Shown: positions 1 through 5,883, counted from the stretch's first letter. The stretch: 7,301 nt of DNA from an uncultured Actinomycetes bacterium (GCA_903866425.1 CAIPNN010000244.1:1-7301), one strand, 5' to 3'. The notes: generated by a model not told the origin, from the sequence alone. Made by a program: numbers and translations.

Positions 1-2
1 GA

Positions 3-848
3 ATTGCCACTCCCCTGATGGTCGCCGGCATGTGTGTGGCGGCCATCCCCGCGGCCGGCACGGCCACCACCCTCAAGGTTGTTGAGTCAGCCCCCAGCAT
101 CACGCTCACGACGGGCGTGGTCGCGCCGGCTGCACAGGCGTCGGGCGTGTTCTTCGGCGGCATGCGGTCGCCCGAGGGTAAGGCCCGTGGTTTTGCCATG
201 GGCTACGCGGACTTCCCCACGGGCCTCTCCGGCATGGCAGCGAACAGCACGCTGGCACTCGCCTTCGGGTCGGGCCCCCGCATCGTGGCGCAATTGCCGG
301 GTTTGAGCCGCCATGGCGCACCTCGTCCGCTGCTTGGCGGCACCGGTCCCTATCTGGGTGCCAAGGGCGTGGAGACGCGCACGAATAATCACGGCAAGTA
401 CGAGCACACCATCACTTACACGCTGCCGGCGAAGGGCACTCCGCGTACGCGCGAGGACTACGTGATGCGGCTGGGCAAGGCCGTGACAACCGAGCGCGGC
501 GGTGCCGGCGGCGTGGGTAACGGCCGCTTTGTGGCAGGGACGTTCACGACGACCACGGGCACGCCTGCGGGCGCCTACGCGGTCACCTCCGTGCTCGAGT
601 ACGTGTACTCGGGCGGGCTCTACGAGTGGTTTGTGGGCGACGCCACGTACACGTTCAGCGACGGCAGCACGCTTCGGGCTGTGGGTCCGTACCAGCGGGC
701 GACGTCAGCGGCCGCAGGTGCGCTCAACCCGTCGGGCCGCGTGGTGGCAAGCGGCACCGGCCGCTACAAGGGCATGCGTGGCCAGGTGGTGGTGCTGCCG
801 ACGGCCGCCGATGGCACCGCCGTGCACTCGTTCACGCTCGTCAAGTAG
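3..848 (+). CDS. Exported protein with dirigent/allene-oxide-cyclase-like barrel (5' end outside window)
   Basis: The frame is open to the left edge. The first internal ATG is at 18, but the hydrophobic segment there (LMVAGMCVAAIPAAGTA) has no basic residues before it. It reads as the core of a signal peptide whose start lies upstream of the window, so the gene is probably 5'-truncated. From the ATG at 18 there are 276 residues. Residues about 165-274 resemble the dirigent / allene oxide cyclase barrel-like fold of secreted actinobacterial proteins: a GRFVAGTFTTTTG strand, a TYTFSDGSTLRAVGPY strand pair, then the hallmark SGTGRYKGMRGQVVV (about 245-259). Residues about 43-136 contain a similar pattern (GGTGPYLGAKG, 107-117), suggesting two barrels in tandem. 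The only cysteine is in the signal peptide. No catalytic residues are recognised. Enzyme activity is not implied: many members of this fold are non-enzymatic or steer radical coupling. Export is well supported; the family call is by motif memory only. Confidence 0.7.
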   Translation: MATPLMVAGMCVAAIPAAGTATTLKVVESAPSITLTTGVVAPAAQASGVFFGGMRSPEGKARGFAMGYADFPTGLSGMAANSTLALAFGSGPRIVAQLPGLSRHGAPRPLLGGTGPYLGAKGVETRTNNHGKYEHTITYTLPAKGTPRTREDYVMRLGKAVTTERGGAGGVGNGRFVAGTFTTTTGTPAGAYAVTSVLEYVYSGGLYEWFVGDATYTFSDGSTLRAVGPYQRATSAAAGALNPSGRVVASGTGRYKGMRGQVVVLPTAADGTAVHSFTLVK

Positions 849-863
849 CGCCGCATGCGCTGA

Positions 864-892
864 GGGTGGCGGTGAGGACGCTGCCGCCGCCC
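864..892 (+). terminator. GC-rich hairpin after the barrel-protein gene
   Basis: GGGTGGCGG (864-872) pairs with CCGCCGCCC (884-892) over nine base pairs including one G-T wobble, with an 11-base loop. It starts 16 bases after the stop codon at 846-848. There is no T-tract, so it would be a non-canonical terminator of the kind common in high-GC actinobacteria, or a 3' mRNA-stabilising structure. Confidence 0.45.
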
Positions 893-925
893 TGATGTGA
901 CTGCAGCATCCACCGTCGGGCCGTG

Positions 926-956
926 GTGGCATCGGGCGCTGCTGCGCCGATGCCGC
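926..956. terminator. Very strong hairpin between the barrel and DUF4239 genes
   Basis: Thirteen base pairs (one a T-G wobble) form between 926-939 and 944-956, with one bulged G at 936 and the tetraloop TGCT at 940-943. The core arms are GCATCGG/CGC and GCGCCGATGC. It follows the first hairpin by 33 bases and ends 37 bases before the -10 element of the next gene. It could back up termination and insulate the DUF4239 promoter. It has no T-tract, so another structural role is equally possible. Confidence 0.4.
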
Positions 957-993
957 GCCCGCCGTTCTGGGCACCAGTCGTATTCCCATTGGG

Positions 994-999
994 TAGGAT
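994..999 (+). promoter_or_regulatory. -10 element of a probable leaderless promoter
   Basis: TAGGAT (TANNNT pattern) lies six bases before the ATG at 1006. Transcription would then begin at or within a base or two of the start codon, as in the many leaderless genes of actinobacteria. No convincing Shine-Dalgarno sequence is separable from this element, and no good -35 box is seen (TTCCCA-like sequence only). Confidence 0.45.
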
Positions 1000-1005
1000 C
1001 GCCGC

Positions 1006-1836
1006 ATGAACCCCTGGTTGGCCGCTGGCGTCATCATCGCGTCTGTCGTTGTGATGGTCGCCCTCATGTTCTTGGTACGCCGGCGCGCCCGCCCCGGCGG
1101 CCGGTTCAGCGACTCCGATCGCGCATCGGGCATCTTCGGGTTCCTCGGCGCCGGGTTCGTCATCCTGCTCGGCTTCGTCATCTTTCTCGGGTTCGGCACC
1201 TATGAGTCCGGGGCGAACCACTCGGATGCCGAGGCAGCTGCAGTCGTGGCGCAGTTCCGCACGGCCGCTGACTTCAACGGCAATCTGGCGCAGAATGCCC
1301 AGGGTGAGCTGGTCTGTTACGCCCGATCGGTGATCGCGCAGGAGTGGCCCTCAATGCGGAACGGCGAGCGCAGCCCTGTCACCGAGGACTGGGTGGTTGC
1401 GCTCGACGACACCGGGGTTGAGCAGCAGACGGCGACCAGCACCAATGCGCAGCCGGTGAAGAACTGGTGGGACAGCACGAACGACCGCCAGCTCGGCCGT
1501 TCGGGCCGCGTGCTGGTGTCGGAGGGGCAGATTCCCACGCTGCTCTGGGCCCTGCTGGTGATTGGCGCAGTCCTCGTAGTCGGCTGGGTACTCTTGTACG
1601 CAGATCCCGAGGAGGACTGGCTGGCTCAGGCCTCGATGATGGCGGGCGTCACGACCCTTGTGGTCGCCAGCCTGCTGGCCGTGCAGGTGGTGGCGTCACC
1701 GTTCTCAGGTGAGAGCGGCAGCGTCGACACCGGCAGTATGGAATATGCGCTCGTGCAGATGGATCAGTTCGCCAAGGCCGAGGGCGTGGCACCCGCCGTG
1801 TACTGCGACAAGGCTGGCCTCCCGCTCGCGAAGTAG
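1006..1836 (+). CDS. DUF4239 (bestrophin-like) membrane protein
   Basis: This 276-residue integral membrane protein has two N-terminal helices (about 4-24 and 43-64), a soluble central region and two more helices (about 178-198 and 209-230). The layout and landmarks fit the DUF4239 family: GFVIFLGFGTYESG at the end of helix 2 followed by an acidic/Ala stretch (DAEAAAVVAQFRTAADF), VIAQEWPSM (109-117), the IPTLLW entry to helix 3, and SPFSGESGS (231-239) after helix 4. DUF4239 is distantly related to bestrophin anion channels, but no transport function has been established here. The gene stands alone on the plus strand with its own probable leaderless promoter and ends in a convergent junction. 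The start is fixed by the -10 spacing and by the hydrophobic segment beginning immediately after it. Confidence 0.88.
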   Translation: MNPWLAAGVIIASVVVMVALMFLVRRRARPGGRFSDSDRASGIFGFLGAGFVILLGFVIFLGFGTYESGANHSDAEAAAVVAQFRTAADFNGNLAQNAQGELVCYARSVIAQEWPSMRNGERSPVTEDWVVALDDTGVEQQTATSTNAQPVKNWWDSTNDRQLGRSGRVLVSEGQIPTLLWALLVIGAVLVVGWVLLYADPEEDWLAQASMMAGVTTLVVASLLAVQVVASPFSGESGSVDTGSMEYALVQMDQFAKAEGVAPAVYCDKAGLPLAK

Positions 1837-1840
1837 GCGT

Positions 1841-1900
1841 GGCCCCGCAGGCTGGGGCCCCCAGGCGGCGAGATACCCCGCGACGTTCCGCGGTGCGGGG
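1841..1900. terminator. Tandem GC hairpins at the convergent gene junction
   Basis: Two inverted repeats lie just after the DUF4239 stop: GGCCCC (1841-1846) with GGGGCC (1854-1859), and CCCCGC (1876-1881) with GCGGGG (1895-1900). A competing near-palindrome, CTGGGG-C-CCCCAG (1852-1864), overlaps the first. They sit between genes transcribed toward each other (ending at 1836 and 2017) and could terminate both. No T-tracts flank them, so the assignment rests on position and stem strength. Confidence 0.45.
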
Positions 1901-1983
1901 AGGTCCTGACCGCGCTGCAGCGGATCCTCGATGTACATCTCCAGCACTCCGCGGATACCCACCTCAACGTCAGCGCGGCAGGA
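1861..1983 (-). pseudogene. Possible C-terminal remnant of a HicB-family antitoxin
   Basis: The minus strand reads 41 residues between a stop at 1984-1986 and the terminator hairpins. The reading includes ADVEVGIRGVLEMYIEDPLQ followed by RGQDLPAPRNVAGYLAAW. This resembles the end of HicB-type (UPF0150/DUF1902) antitoxins, where an E-x-A-x-x-N-I-R-E-A-I-E helix is followed by YLEDLxxRGExIPxPR and VxEYVAV. The N-terminal beta-sheet region, including a PDLPGC-like motif, is missing because the secreted-propeller gene occupies that DNA. The frame then runs without a stop into the DUF4239 gene, so no intact product is expected. No HicA partner is seen. The resemblance is judged from memory over about 35 residues, and chance similarity in GC-rich DNA remains possible. 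Confidence 0.35.
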
Positions 1984-2016
1984 CTATCAGTGGACGCTTC
2001 CCGAACTGATCCCCGA

Positions 2017-3144
2017 TCAGCCGTTCCAGCCAGTGCTCACGGATGCCACGCCGGCGTTCGCCACGAGGGTCCGCCGTGCGCTGCCATTCACGTTGACGAC
2101 CTCGATTTTCGCCTGGCGGCCCTTGCATCCGTCGTTGACGAGGATGCGCTGGCCGTCAGCCGAGTAGGCGACCGGGCTCACGGAGGTCCTCTTCATCGGG
2201 AGCTGCACCCTTCCGGTGGAAACGCTGATGTTGGCGACGCCTGCCTGCGCGGCCTGGCATGAGATCTCGCCGACTGTGCCGGCGATGTGGGTGCCCGCAG
2301 GCGACCATGCCGCCGGGATCAGCCCGGCGCTGAATCCCTGCGCCCGCCACCGGAAGCCCGTGACGCGTCGCGCCCCGGTGCCGTCAGGCTGCACGGTCCA
2401 TATCTGCGTGGGCACGACGTTGATGGTGGAGAATCGCTTGCCCTCGAGCGTCACTTCACTCCGCACCCTCCCCTGGCGTGATGCGGCGATGCCGGGCGCT
2501 CCCCATACGGGCGAAGTGGCTCGCGGAAGCACCCGCCTGCGTGCCGAGGGGGTTGCGACAGGGGCGACGTACACACTCGTGGCGCCTTCATCCTGCGAAT
2601 GCCGCCGCCACGCAAAAGCGATGCTCGCGGAATCGGGTGAGAAGGACACGCTTCGATCGACGCCGTTGCCGCGGGCGGGGATCCAGGTCTCCACCTCGAG
2701 GCTGACGACCCCGGCGAGGCTGGCAGGCACGGAGACGAGCCCCAGGCCGTTGCCGCCGAGATACCCCTTGGCGTTGCTCGACTGCGTCTGGCATGCGATC
2801 AGTTGCGAGTTGGGCGCCCAGATGAGTTCGCCAACGCACTCCAGACCTGTGAGCAACGCCCTCTGACCGGTGGCGATATCCACCACCCCGATCTTGGGGG
2901 CTGGGGGCTGGCTGAAATTGCCGTAATCGTGGTAGGCCACCTTCGTGCCGTCGGGCGAGATGGCAGCGAATTCCCCGGATGCGACGGCGCGCGCGCCGGA
3001 GCCGTCATCGCTCGCAACCATCACCTGGCCCTGCACCTTGGTGTCGCGCGGTGTGGTGATGTAGGCCATGGCTGCGCTCGACGCTGCTGGCGCTGCAAGC
3101 ACCGCTGAGCCGACGGCAAGGGCGATGAGGTTTCGTCTGCTCAT
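2017..3144 (-). CDS. Secreted TolB-like (WD40/PD40-type) beta-propeller protein
   Basis: This 375-residue protein starts MSRRNLIALAVGSAVLAAPA, a typical Sec signal peptide (RR n-region, hydrophobic core, cleavage probably near residues 24-27). The mature part carries repeated PD40/TolB-type blades with an S-P-D/A-G core: FAAISPDGTKVAYHD (59-73), VSFSPDSASIAFAW (166-179), AAWSPAGTHIAGTV (278-291) and VAYSADGQRILVND (325-338). Between them are strands like IWTVQPDGTGARRVTGF, a propeller blade edge. Four cysteines (C103, C118, C296, C340) could form disulfides outside the cell. Such propellers usually bind other proteins or ligands; no catalytic domain is fused and no specific role can be given. 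The start is supported by a GGAG Shine-Dalgarno (within 3152-3156) about eight bases upstream. It lies downstream of the tRNA gene on the same strand but has its own candidate promoter. Confidence 0.85.
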   Translation of the reverse strand: MSRRNLIALAVGSAVLAAPAASSAAMAYITTPRDTKVQGQVMVASDDGSGARAVASGEFAAISPDGTKVAYHDYGNFSQPPAPKIGVVDIATGQRALLTGLECVGELIWAPNSQLIACQTQSSNAKGYLGGNGLGLVSVPASLAGVVSLEVETWIPARGNGVDRSVSFSPDSASIAFAWRRHSQDEGATSVYVAPVATPSARRRVLPRATSPVWGAPGIAASRQGRVRSEVTLEGKRFSTINVVPTQIWTVQPDGTGARRVTGFRWRAQGFSAGLIPAAWSPAGTHIAGTVGEISCQAAQAGVANISVSTGRVQLPMKRTSVSPVAYSADGQRILVNDGCKGRQAKIEVVNVNGSARRTLVANAGVASVSTGWNG

Positions 3145-3171
3145 TACAGTAACTCCGGTCTGGGGCGATCA

Positions 3172-3201
3172 AACCTACCGCAGGCCGGGATCGGGTGTCG
3201 C
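3172..3201 (-). promoter_or_regulatory. Candidate promoter of the beta-propeller gene
   Basis: On the minus strand, GCGACA (3196-3201, four of six matches to TTGACA) and TAGGTT (3172-3177, TANNNT) are separated by 18 bases. They lie about 27 bases upstream of the start codon at 3144, leaving room for a leader that includes the GGAG ribosome site. Confidence 0.4.
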
Positions 3202-3248
3202 CCAGGGCGTTTCGCAGTTGGTGTGGCGGAACCTCGGGTAGCTCCGAA

Positions 3249-3322
3249 TGGGCGCGGCAGGACTCGAACCTGCGACCGAGGGATTATGAGTCCCCTGCTC
3301 TAACCAGCTGAGCTACGCGCCC
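3249..3322 (-). tRNA. tRNA with CAT anticodon, probably tRNA-Ile2 (lysidine-modified), else elongator tRNA-Met
   Basis: The minus strand folds as a complete cloverleaf: acceptor GGGCGCG/CGCGCCC (3316-3322 with 3250-3256), D arm beginning AGCTCAGCTGGTTAGAGC, anticodon loop CTCATAA with anticodon CAT at 3286-3288, and T arm GCAGG-TTCGAGT-CCTGC. The discriminator base is A (3249) and no CCA is encoded. It is not the initiator: base pair 1-72 is a true G-C and the anticodon stem lacks three consecutive G-C pairs above the loop. The anticodon stem GGGGA/TCCCT with a G27-T43 wobble and the CGGTC variable loop are close to E. coli tRNA-Ile2, whose C34 is changed to lysidine by TilS to read AUA. They are less like elongator tRNA-Met. 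Automatic annotation may call it Met. Confidence 0.93.
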
Positions 3323-3330
3323 GCCCGGTC

Positions 3331-3336
3331 ATCTTA
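3331..3336 (-). promoter_or_regulatory. -10 element of the tRNA gene
   Basis: TAAGAT on the minus strand is a good match to TATAAT and ends eight bases before the mature tRNA 5' end at 3322, so transcription would start almost at the tRNA. No clear -35 box is seen. Confidence 0.4.
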
Positions 3337-3373
3337 GGCGGCCAACTCGCACCCACCGCGCTGACCTGCAGGG

Positions 3374-3398
3374 ATGCATGCATAGCCCCTCGCGAGGG
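3374..3398. repeat. Two adjacent perfect palindromes upstream of the tRNA
   Basis: ATGCATGCAT (3374-3383) and CCCTCGCGAGGG (3387-3398) are perfect palindromes three bases apart in the 123-base gap between the ABM gene stop and the tRNA. They could be protein-binding sites for the tRNA promoter or a weak hairpin ending the upstream operon. The second can form only a short stem with a CGCG loop. Confidence 0.4.
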
Positions 3399-3437
3399 TC
3401 CGGCGGCACTGATTGCACCATGTGTAATGGCGCGCGG

Positions 3438-3454
3438 TACGGCGATCAGCCGTA
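3438..3454 (-). terminator. Small hairpin spanning the stop codon of the ABM membrane gene
   Basis: TACGGC and GCCGTA form a six-pair stem with a five-base loop that contains the TGA stop (3446-3448). It is a weak candidate for a terminator or 3'-end structure, with no T-tract after it. Confidence 0.25.
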
Positions 3455-4402
3455 GTCCCAGAACTGCAGATCCTTCAGGCTGAGGAAGATCACAAGGGTC
3501 ACGACATACAGCAGCACGATGATGACCGCCCCCTTGATGCTGGTGCGGATATCCGCGCCGTCCAGGGGGTCGAGCCACCAGCTGAAGGCGCGGGTTGCCC
3601 ACGGCATGCACAGGTAGGTGAGGATGCCCATGCTGATGACCTGGCTGATCCACAGGGCAAGGCCGGGGTCGGCTCCCGTGTCGGAGAGGAGCGGACCCAC
3701 AAACCGCGACAGCAGCATGACGACGGGGTAGAGGACGAGCAGGACGACCATCGCCGTCTTCCACTGGGGAGTGACGACCGTTCCGCTGCTTCCCACCCTG
3801 ACGATTGATCCGAACGGGGTGTTGCGCGTGTACTGGTGGAAGTCTTCCTGCAACTGCCCGCGCAGCTCCGGGAGCAGCGCCGCCCGGCGCGGGGAGTTGA
3901 TCCATGCCGCGAGATGGACATCGTTGTCGAACCGCACCACCGACATCCACAGTCCGTCCGGACTCTGCGGCGCGAGCAGGATTGATCCGAGGTAGCCCTC
4001 GAACTCGTCTCCGGCCACATTCAGGTCGTGCTCGCGCTGCCGGAAGGCCTCTTCCCGGCCCGGGACGACCCGGTGCGTGAACACGGCGATTCCGGGTGGC
4101 GGCGCCTCGTCTTCGACGAGGACGATCGGCGGTACGGCATCGATGACTCCGGCCGCCGCTCCCTCGGTGACAAGGGCAGCGCGCGCGGGGCTGTCGAGCC
4201 AGTGCCTCAGTGCCCGCTCACTCGTGAATGTCACCGATGCCGCCCAGACGGCCTTGGGGCCTGTCTGCTCGGTCAGTCGCGACTCCGTGAAGCCGGCGAA
4301 CGCCGCCGCGGCCTCGTCGAACTTGGCCTGCCACGCGCGCGCTGAATCCGCCTTGCCGGGATCAACCCGGTAGATGGCCAGCGTTGTCGCAGCCTTGCTC
4401 AT
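3446..4402 (-). CDS. Membrane-anchored protein with two ABM-like domains (COG3224-type)
   Basis: This 318-residue protein has two tandem ferredoxin-like ABM (antibiotic biosynthesis monooxygenase superfamily) domains, about 5-97 and 104-200. Each ends in the same signature: WAASVTFTSERALRHWLDSP (53-72) and WMSVVRFDNDVHLAAWINSP (152-171), followed by RAAL or RRAAL. A linker with TPQWKTA (211-217) leads into three membrane helices (about 215-237, 249-268, 290-309). This matches COG3224-like proteins, an ABM domain plus a C-terminal membrane region, for which no substrate is known. ABM-fold proteins include cofactor-free monooxygenases, haem-degrading enzymes and non-catalytic sensors; no haem ligand is obvious. 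The ATG shares its A with the TGA of the upstream deaminase gene (TGATG at 4400-4404), which implies translational coupling. No strong separate ribosome site is seen. Confidence 0.85.
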   Translation of the reverse strand: MSKAATTLAIYRVDPGKADSARAWQAKFDEAAAAFAGFTESRLTEQTGPKAVWAASVTFTSERALRHWLDSPARAALVTEGAAAGVIDAVPPIVLVEDEAPPPGIAVFTHRVVPGREEAFRQREHDLNVAGDEFEGYLGSILLAPQSPDGLWMSVVRFDNDVHLAAWINSPRRAALLPELRGQLQEDFHQYTRNTPFGSIVRVGSSGTVVTPQWKTAMVVLLVLYPVVMLLSRFVGPLLSDTGADPGLALWISQVISMGILTYLCMPWATRAFSWWLDPLDGADIRTSIKGAVIIVLLYVVTLVIFLSLKDLQFWDYG

Positions 4403-5811
4403 CAGGCGGCGGACGTGGTGAGGCGGCGGCCCCGGACGTAGGTCTCGGTGAGTGCGGGCTCGCGGGCCAGCATCAGAACGGCGAAGAGATTCGCATCGCG
4501 CGCGGTGATGGGGTCGGCGGGCTTGACCACGTTCTCAAGCGTGCGTCCGTACATCTCCCAGCGGTGGGGCTCCAGCACCACGAAGTCGGCTTCCTTGCCG
4601 ACGTCGAAGTTCCCGATCCGGTCGTCCATGTCGAGCGCCCGGGCGCCGGCGAGCGTGCCGGTGAACAGCAGCTCGGCGGGGTGGAGCGACAGCCCCGCAT
4701 CGCCCGCCTCGGAGATGTGCACCTTGAAGCATGCGTTCAGCACCTGCGGGATGAACCACTCGTCGCCAGCGCTCCAGTCGCTGCCGATGGCGATGTTGAC
4801 GCCCGCTGCCACCGTGCGCTTCCACGGCATCGTCCCCGACCCGAGGAACAACTGCGACACGGGGCAGTGTGCGATTGACGTCCCGGTCTCGGCCATGCGT
4901 GCGAGTTCGGCGTCCTGGCAGTGCACGCTGTGGGCCATCACGCTGCGGGGTCCGAGCATGCTCTTCCCGCCCTGCTTCGAGCCCGGCAGGAACTTCCCGT
5001 CGTAGGTGTCGAGGTAGCTGTCCACGCCGTACATGGCCTTGGTGGAGTCGATCTCCCCGGTGCCGGGGCGGGCGTTCTCGTTCAGGTGCGATGTGAAGTA
5101 GAGGCCACGGTCGCGGTACTCGTCGTACACCTCACCGAGGGCCTCGAGCGTGCGTGTGGTCACCGACAGGCTGAATCGGGGCACGACCGCGACGAACTGC
5201 AGCGCGTCGCGTCGCGCCTCGTCGTCAAGCGGGTGCCACTTCTCAATCTCCTCGCGCACCAACTCGATCGCCTTGTCCTCCGACGTAATGAGGGCGCTTG
5301 CGGAGTCGGGACCCACCGTCTGAACGGTGCGTCCGGCCACGATGCGCAGGCCACGGTCGCGGGCGGTCTGGAAGAGCAGGTCCTGCGCGGCCGGGAACTG
5401 CGAACCGAACACCAGCCCGGTGGTCGTGCCCGCGGTGATCATGCGGTCGCACCACTCGGCCGACGCCTGTGCGGCGAACTCCGGGTCCTGCAGCAGTGAC
5501 TCGGACGGGAAGATGCAGTTGTCGAGCCACTCGAGCAACTGCCCGCCGCCGTAGGAATCGCCGCAGTACACCTGAGGGAAGTGCATGTGGGTGTCGATGA
5601 ACCCGGGGAGGATGAACGCATCGCCGTGGTCCACCACCGTGGCACCCTCGAGATCGGCGGGGCGGTCGGGCCACTCACCGCACCAGATGATGCGCCCATC
5701 GTCATCAATGGCAAGGGCCCCATCCGGCAGGTCAGCAAGCGCGTCAGAGGCCTGCAGCACCAGGGGAGACCCGGCGATGTGGAAGATGTGGCCTCGGTGG
5801 ATCGTCGCCAT
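4402..5811 (-). CDS. guaD: Guanine deaminase (zinc amidohydrolase type)
   Basis: Predicted to hydrolyse guanine to xanthine and ammonia in the cytoplasm, within purine salvage or catabolism. The 469-residue protein has the amidohydrolase landmarks in order: PGFIDTHMHFPQVYCG (69-84) with metal ligands H75 and H77, PRFSLS (211-216), a guanine deaminase signature, TSHLNEN (240-246) with metal ligand H242, AHSVHCQD (293-300), AHCPVSQLFLGSG (314-326), and IGSDWSAGDEWF (342-353) with metal ligand D345. A beta-sandwich segment at each end (about 1-68 and 400-465) is usual. Family members run about 430-470 residues. The region after the metal Asp differs from the GTDVGAGTSFS-like form I recall for bacterial enzymes, so a related aminopurine or triazine-like substrate cannot be excluded. 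The start is supported by GAGG (5819-5822) seven bases upstream. It overlaps the ABM gene by one base and lies 72 bases after the DedA gene. Confidence 0.82.
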   Translation of the reverse strand: MATIHRGHIFHIAGSPLVLQASDALADLPDGALAIDDDGRIIWCGEWPDRPADLEGATVVDHGDAFILPGFIDTHMHFPQVYCGDSYGGGQLLEWLDNCIFPSESLLQDPEFAAQASAEWCDRMITAGTTTGLVFGSQFPAAQDLLFQTARDRGLRIVAGRTVQTVGPDSASALITSEDKAIELVREEIEKWHPLDDEARRDALQFVAVVPRFSLSVTTRTLEALGEVYDEYRDRGLYFTSHLNENARPGTGEIDSTKAMYGVDSYLDTYDGKFLPGSKQGGKSMLGPRSVMAHSVHCQDAELARMAETGTSIAHCPVSQLFLGSGTMPWKRTVAAGVNIAIGSDWSAGDEWFIPQVLNACFKVHISEAGDAGLSLHPAELLFTGTLAGARALDMDDRIGNFDVGKEADFVVLEPHRWEMYGRTLENVVKPADPITARDANLFAVLMLAREPALTETYVRGRRLTTSAA

Positions 5812-5827
5812 CTGAGTACCTCAGGGA

Positions 5828-5851
5828 GTCGAAGGTCGAAGTTCGACGAAC
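5828..5851. promoter_or_regulatory. Nested palindrome and direct repeat in the deaminase leader (operator candidate)
   Basis: The plus strand holds GTCGAAG twice in tandem (5828-5834, 5835-5841). The second copy begins a perfect inverted repeat, GTCGAA-G-TTCGAC (5835-5847), overlapped by another, GTTCG-A-CGAAC (5841-5851). The block lies 17-40 bases upstream of the guaD start and abuts a minus-strand TAGAGT (5850-5855) that could be a -10 box. That position suits a repressor operator. It is not an SOS box: the half-sites are in the wrong order and spacing for the CGAAC-N4-GTTCG motif. Confidence 0.4.
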
Positions 5852-5855
5852 TCTA
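5850..5855 (-). promoter_or_regulatory. Possible -10 element for the guaD-ABM operon
   Basis: TAGAGT on the minus strand fits TANNNT and lies 38 bases upstream of the guaD ATG, in the 72-base gap after the DedA gene. The -35 region is poor, and no terminator separates the genes, so readthrough from DedA is also possible. Confidence 0.3.
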
Positions 5856-5883
5856 CCGTTCGGTGCGGGGGTTGGCTGAGGCT

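Noticed and set aside
1986..2300. HicA toxin or the N-terminal half of HicB next to the HicB-like remnant
   Set aside because: The adjacent minus-strand sequence is the continuous coding end of the propeller protein; no HicA-like or PDLPGC-like motif was found there.
2216..2866. Plus-strand open frame of 216 codons inside the propeller gene
   Set aside because: It lies opposite a gene with clear signal peptide and propeller repeats and shows no domain features or ribosome site.
3249..3322. tRNA 3' end as an integration (att) site of a mobile element
   Set aside because: No second copy of the tRNA 3' segment, integrase or other mobile gene is visible in the window.
3249..3322. Initiator tRNA-fMet
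   Set aside because: The acceptor begins with a paired G-C and the anticodon stem has A-T next to the loop, lacking the three G-C pairs of initiators.
3300..3950. Minus-strand frame of 216 codons overlapping the ABM gene and running into the tRNA
   Set aside because: It is a different frame of the same strand as the ABM membrane protein and would read through the tRNA gene; no recognisable protein.
4384..4878. Plus-strand open frames opposite the 3' half of guaD
   Set aside because: Antisense shadows of the conserved deaminase sequence; no independent coding signals.
5835..5851. LexA/SOS box in the guaD leader
   Set aside because: The half-sites GTTCG and CGAAC occur in reversed order with a one-base centre, not CGAAC-N4-GTTCG.
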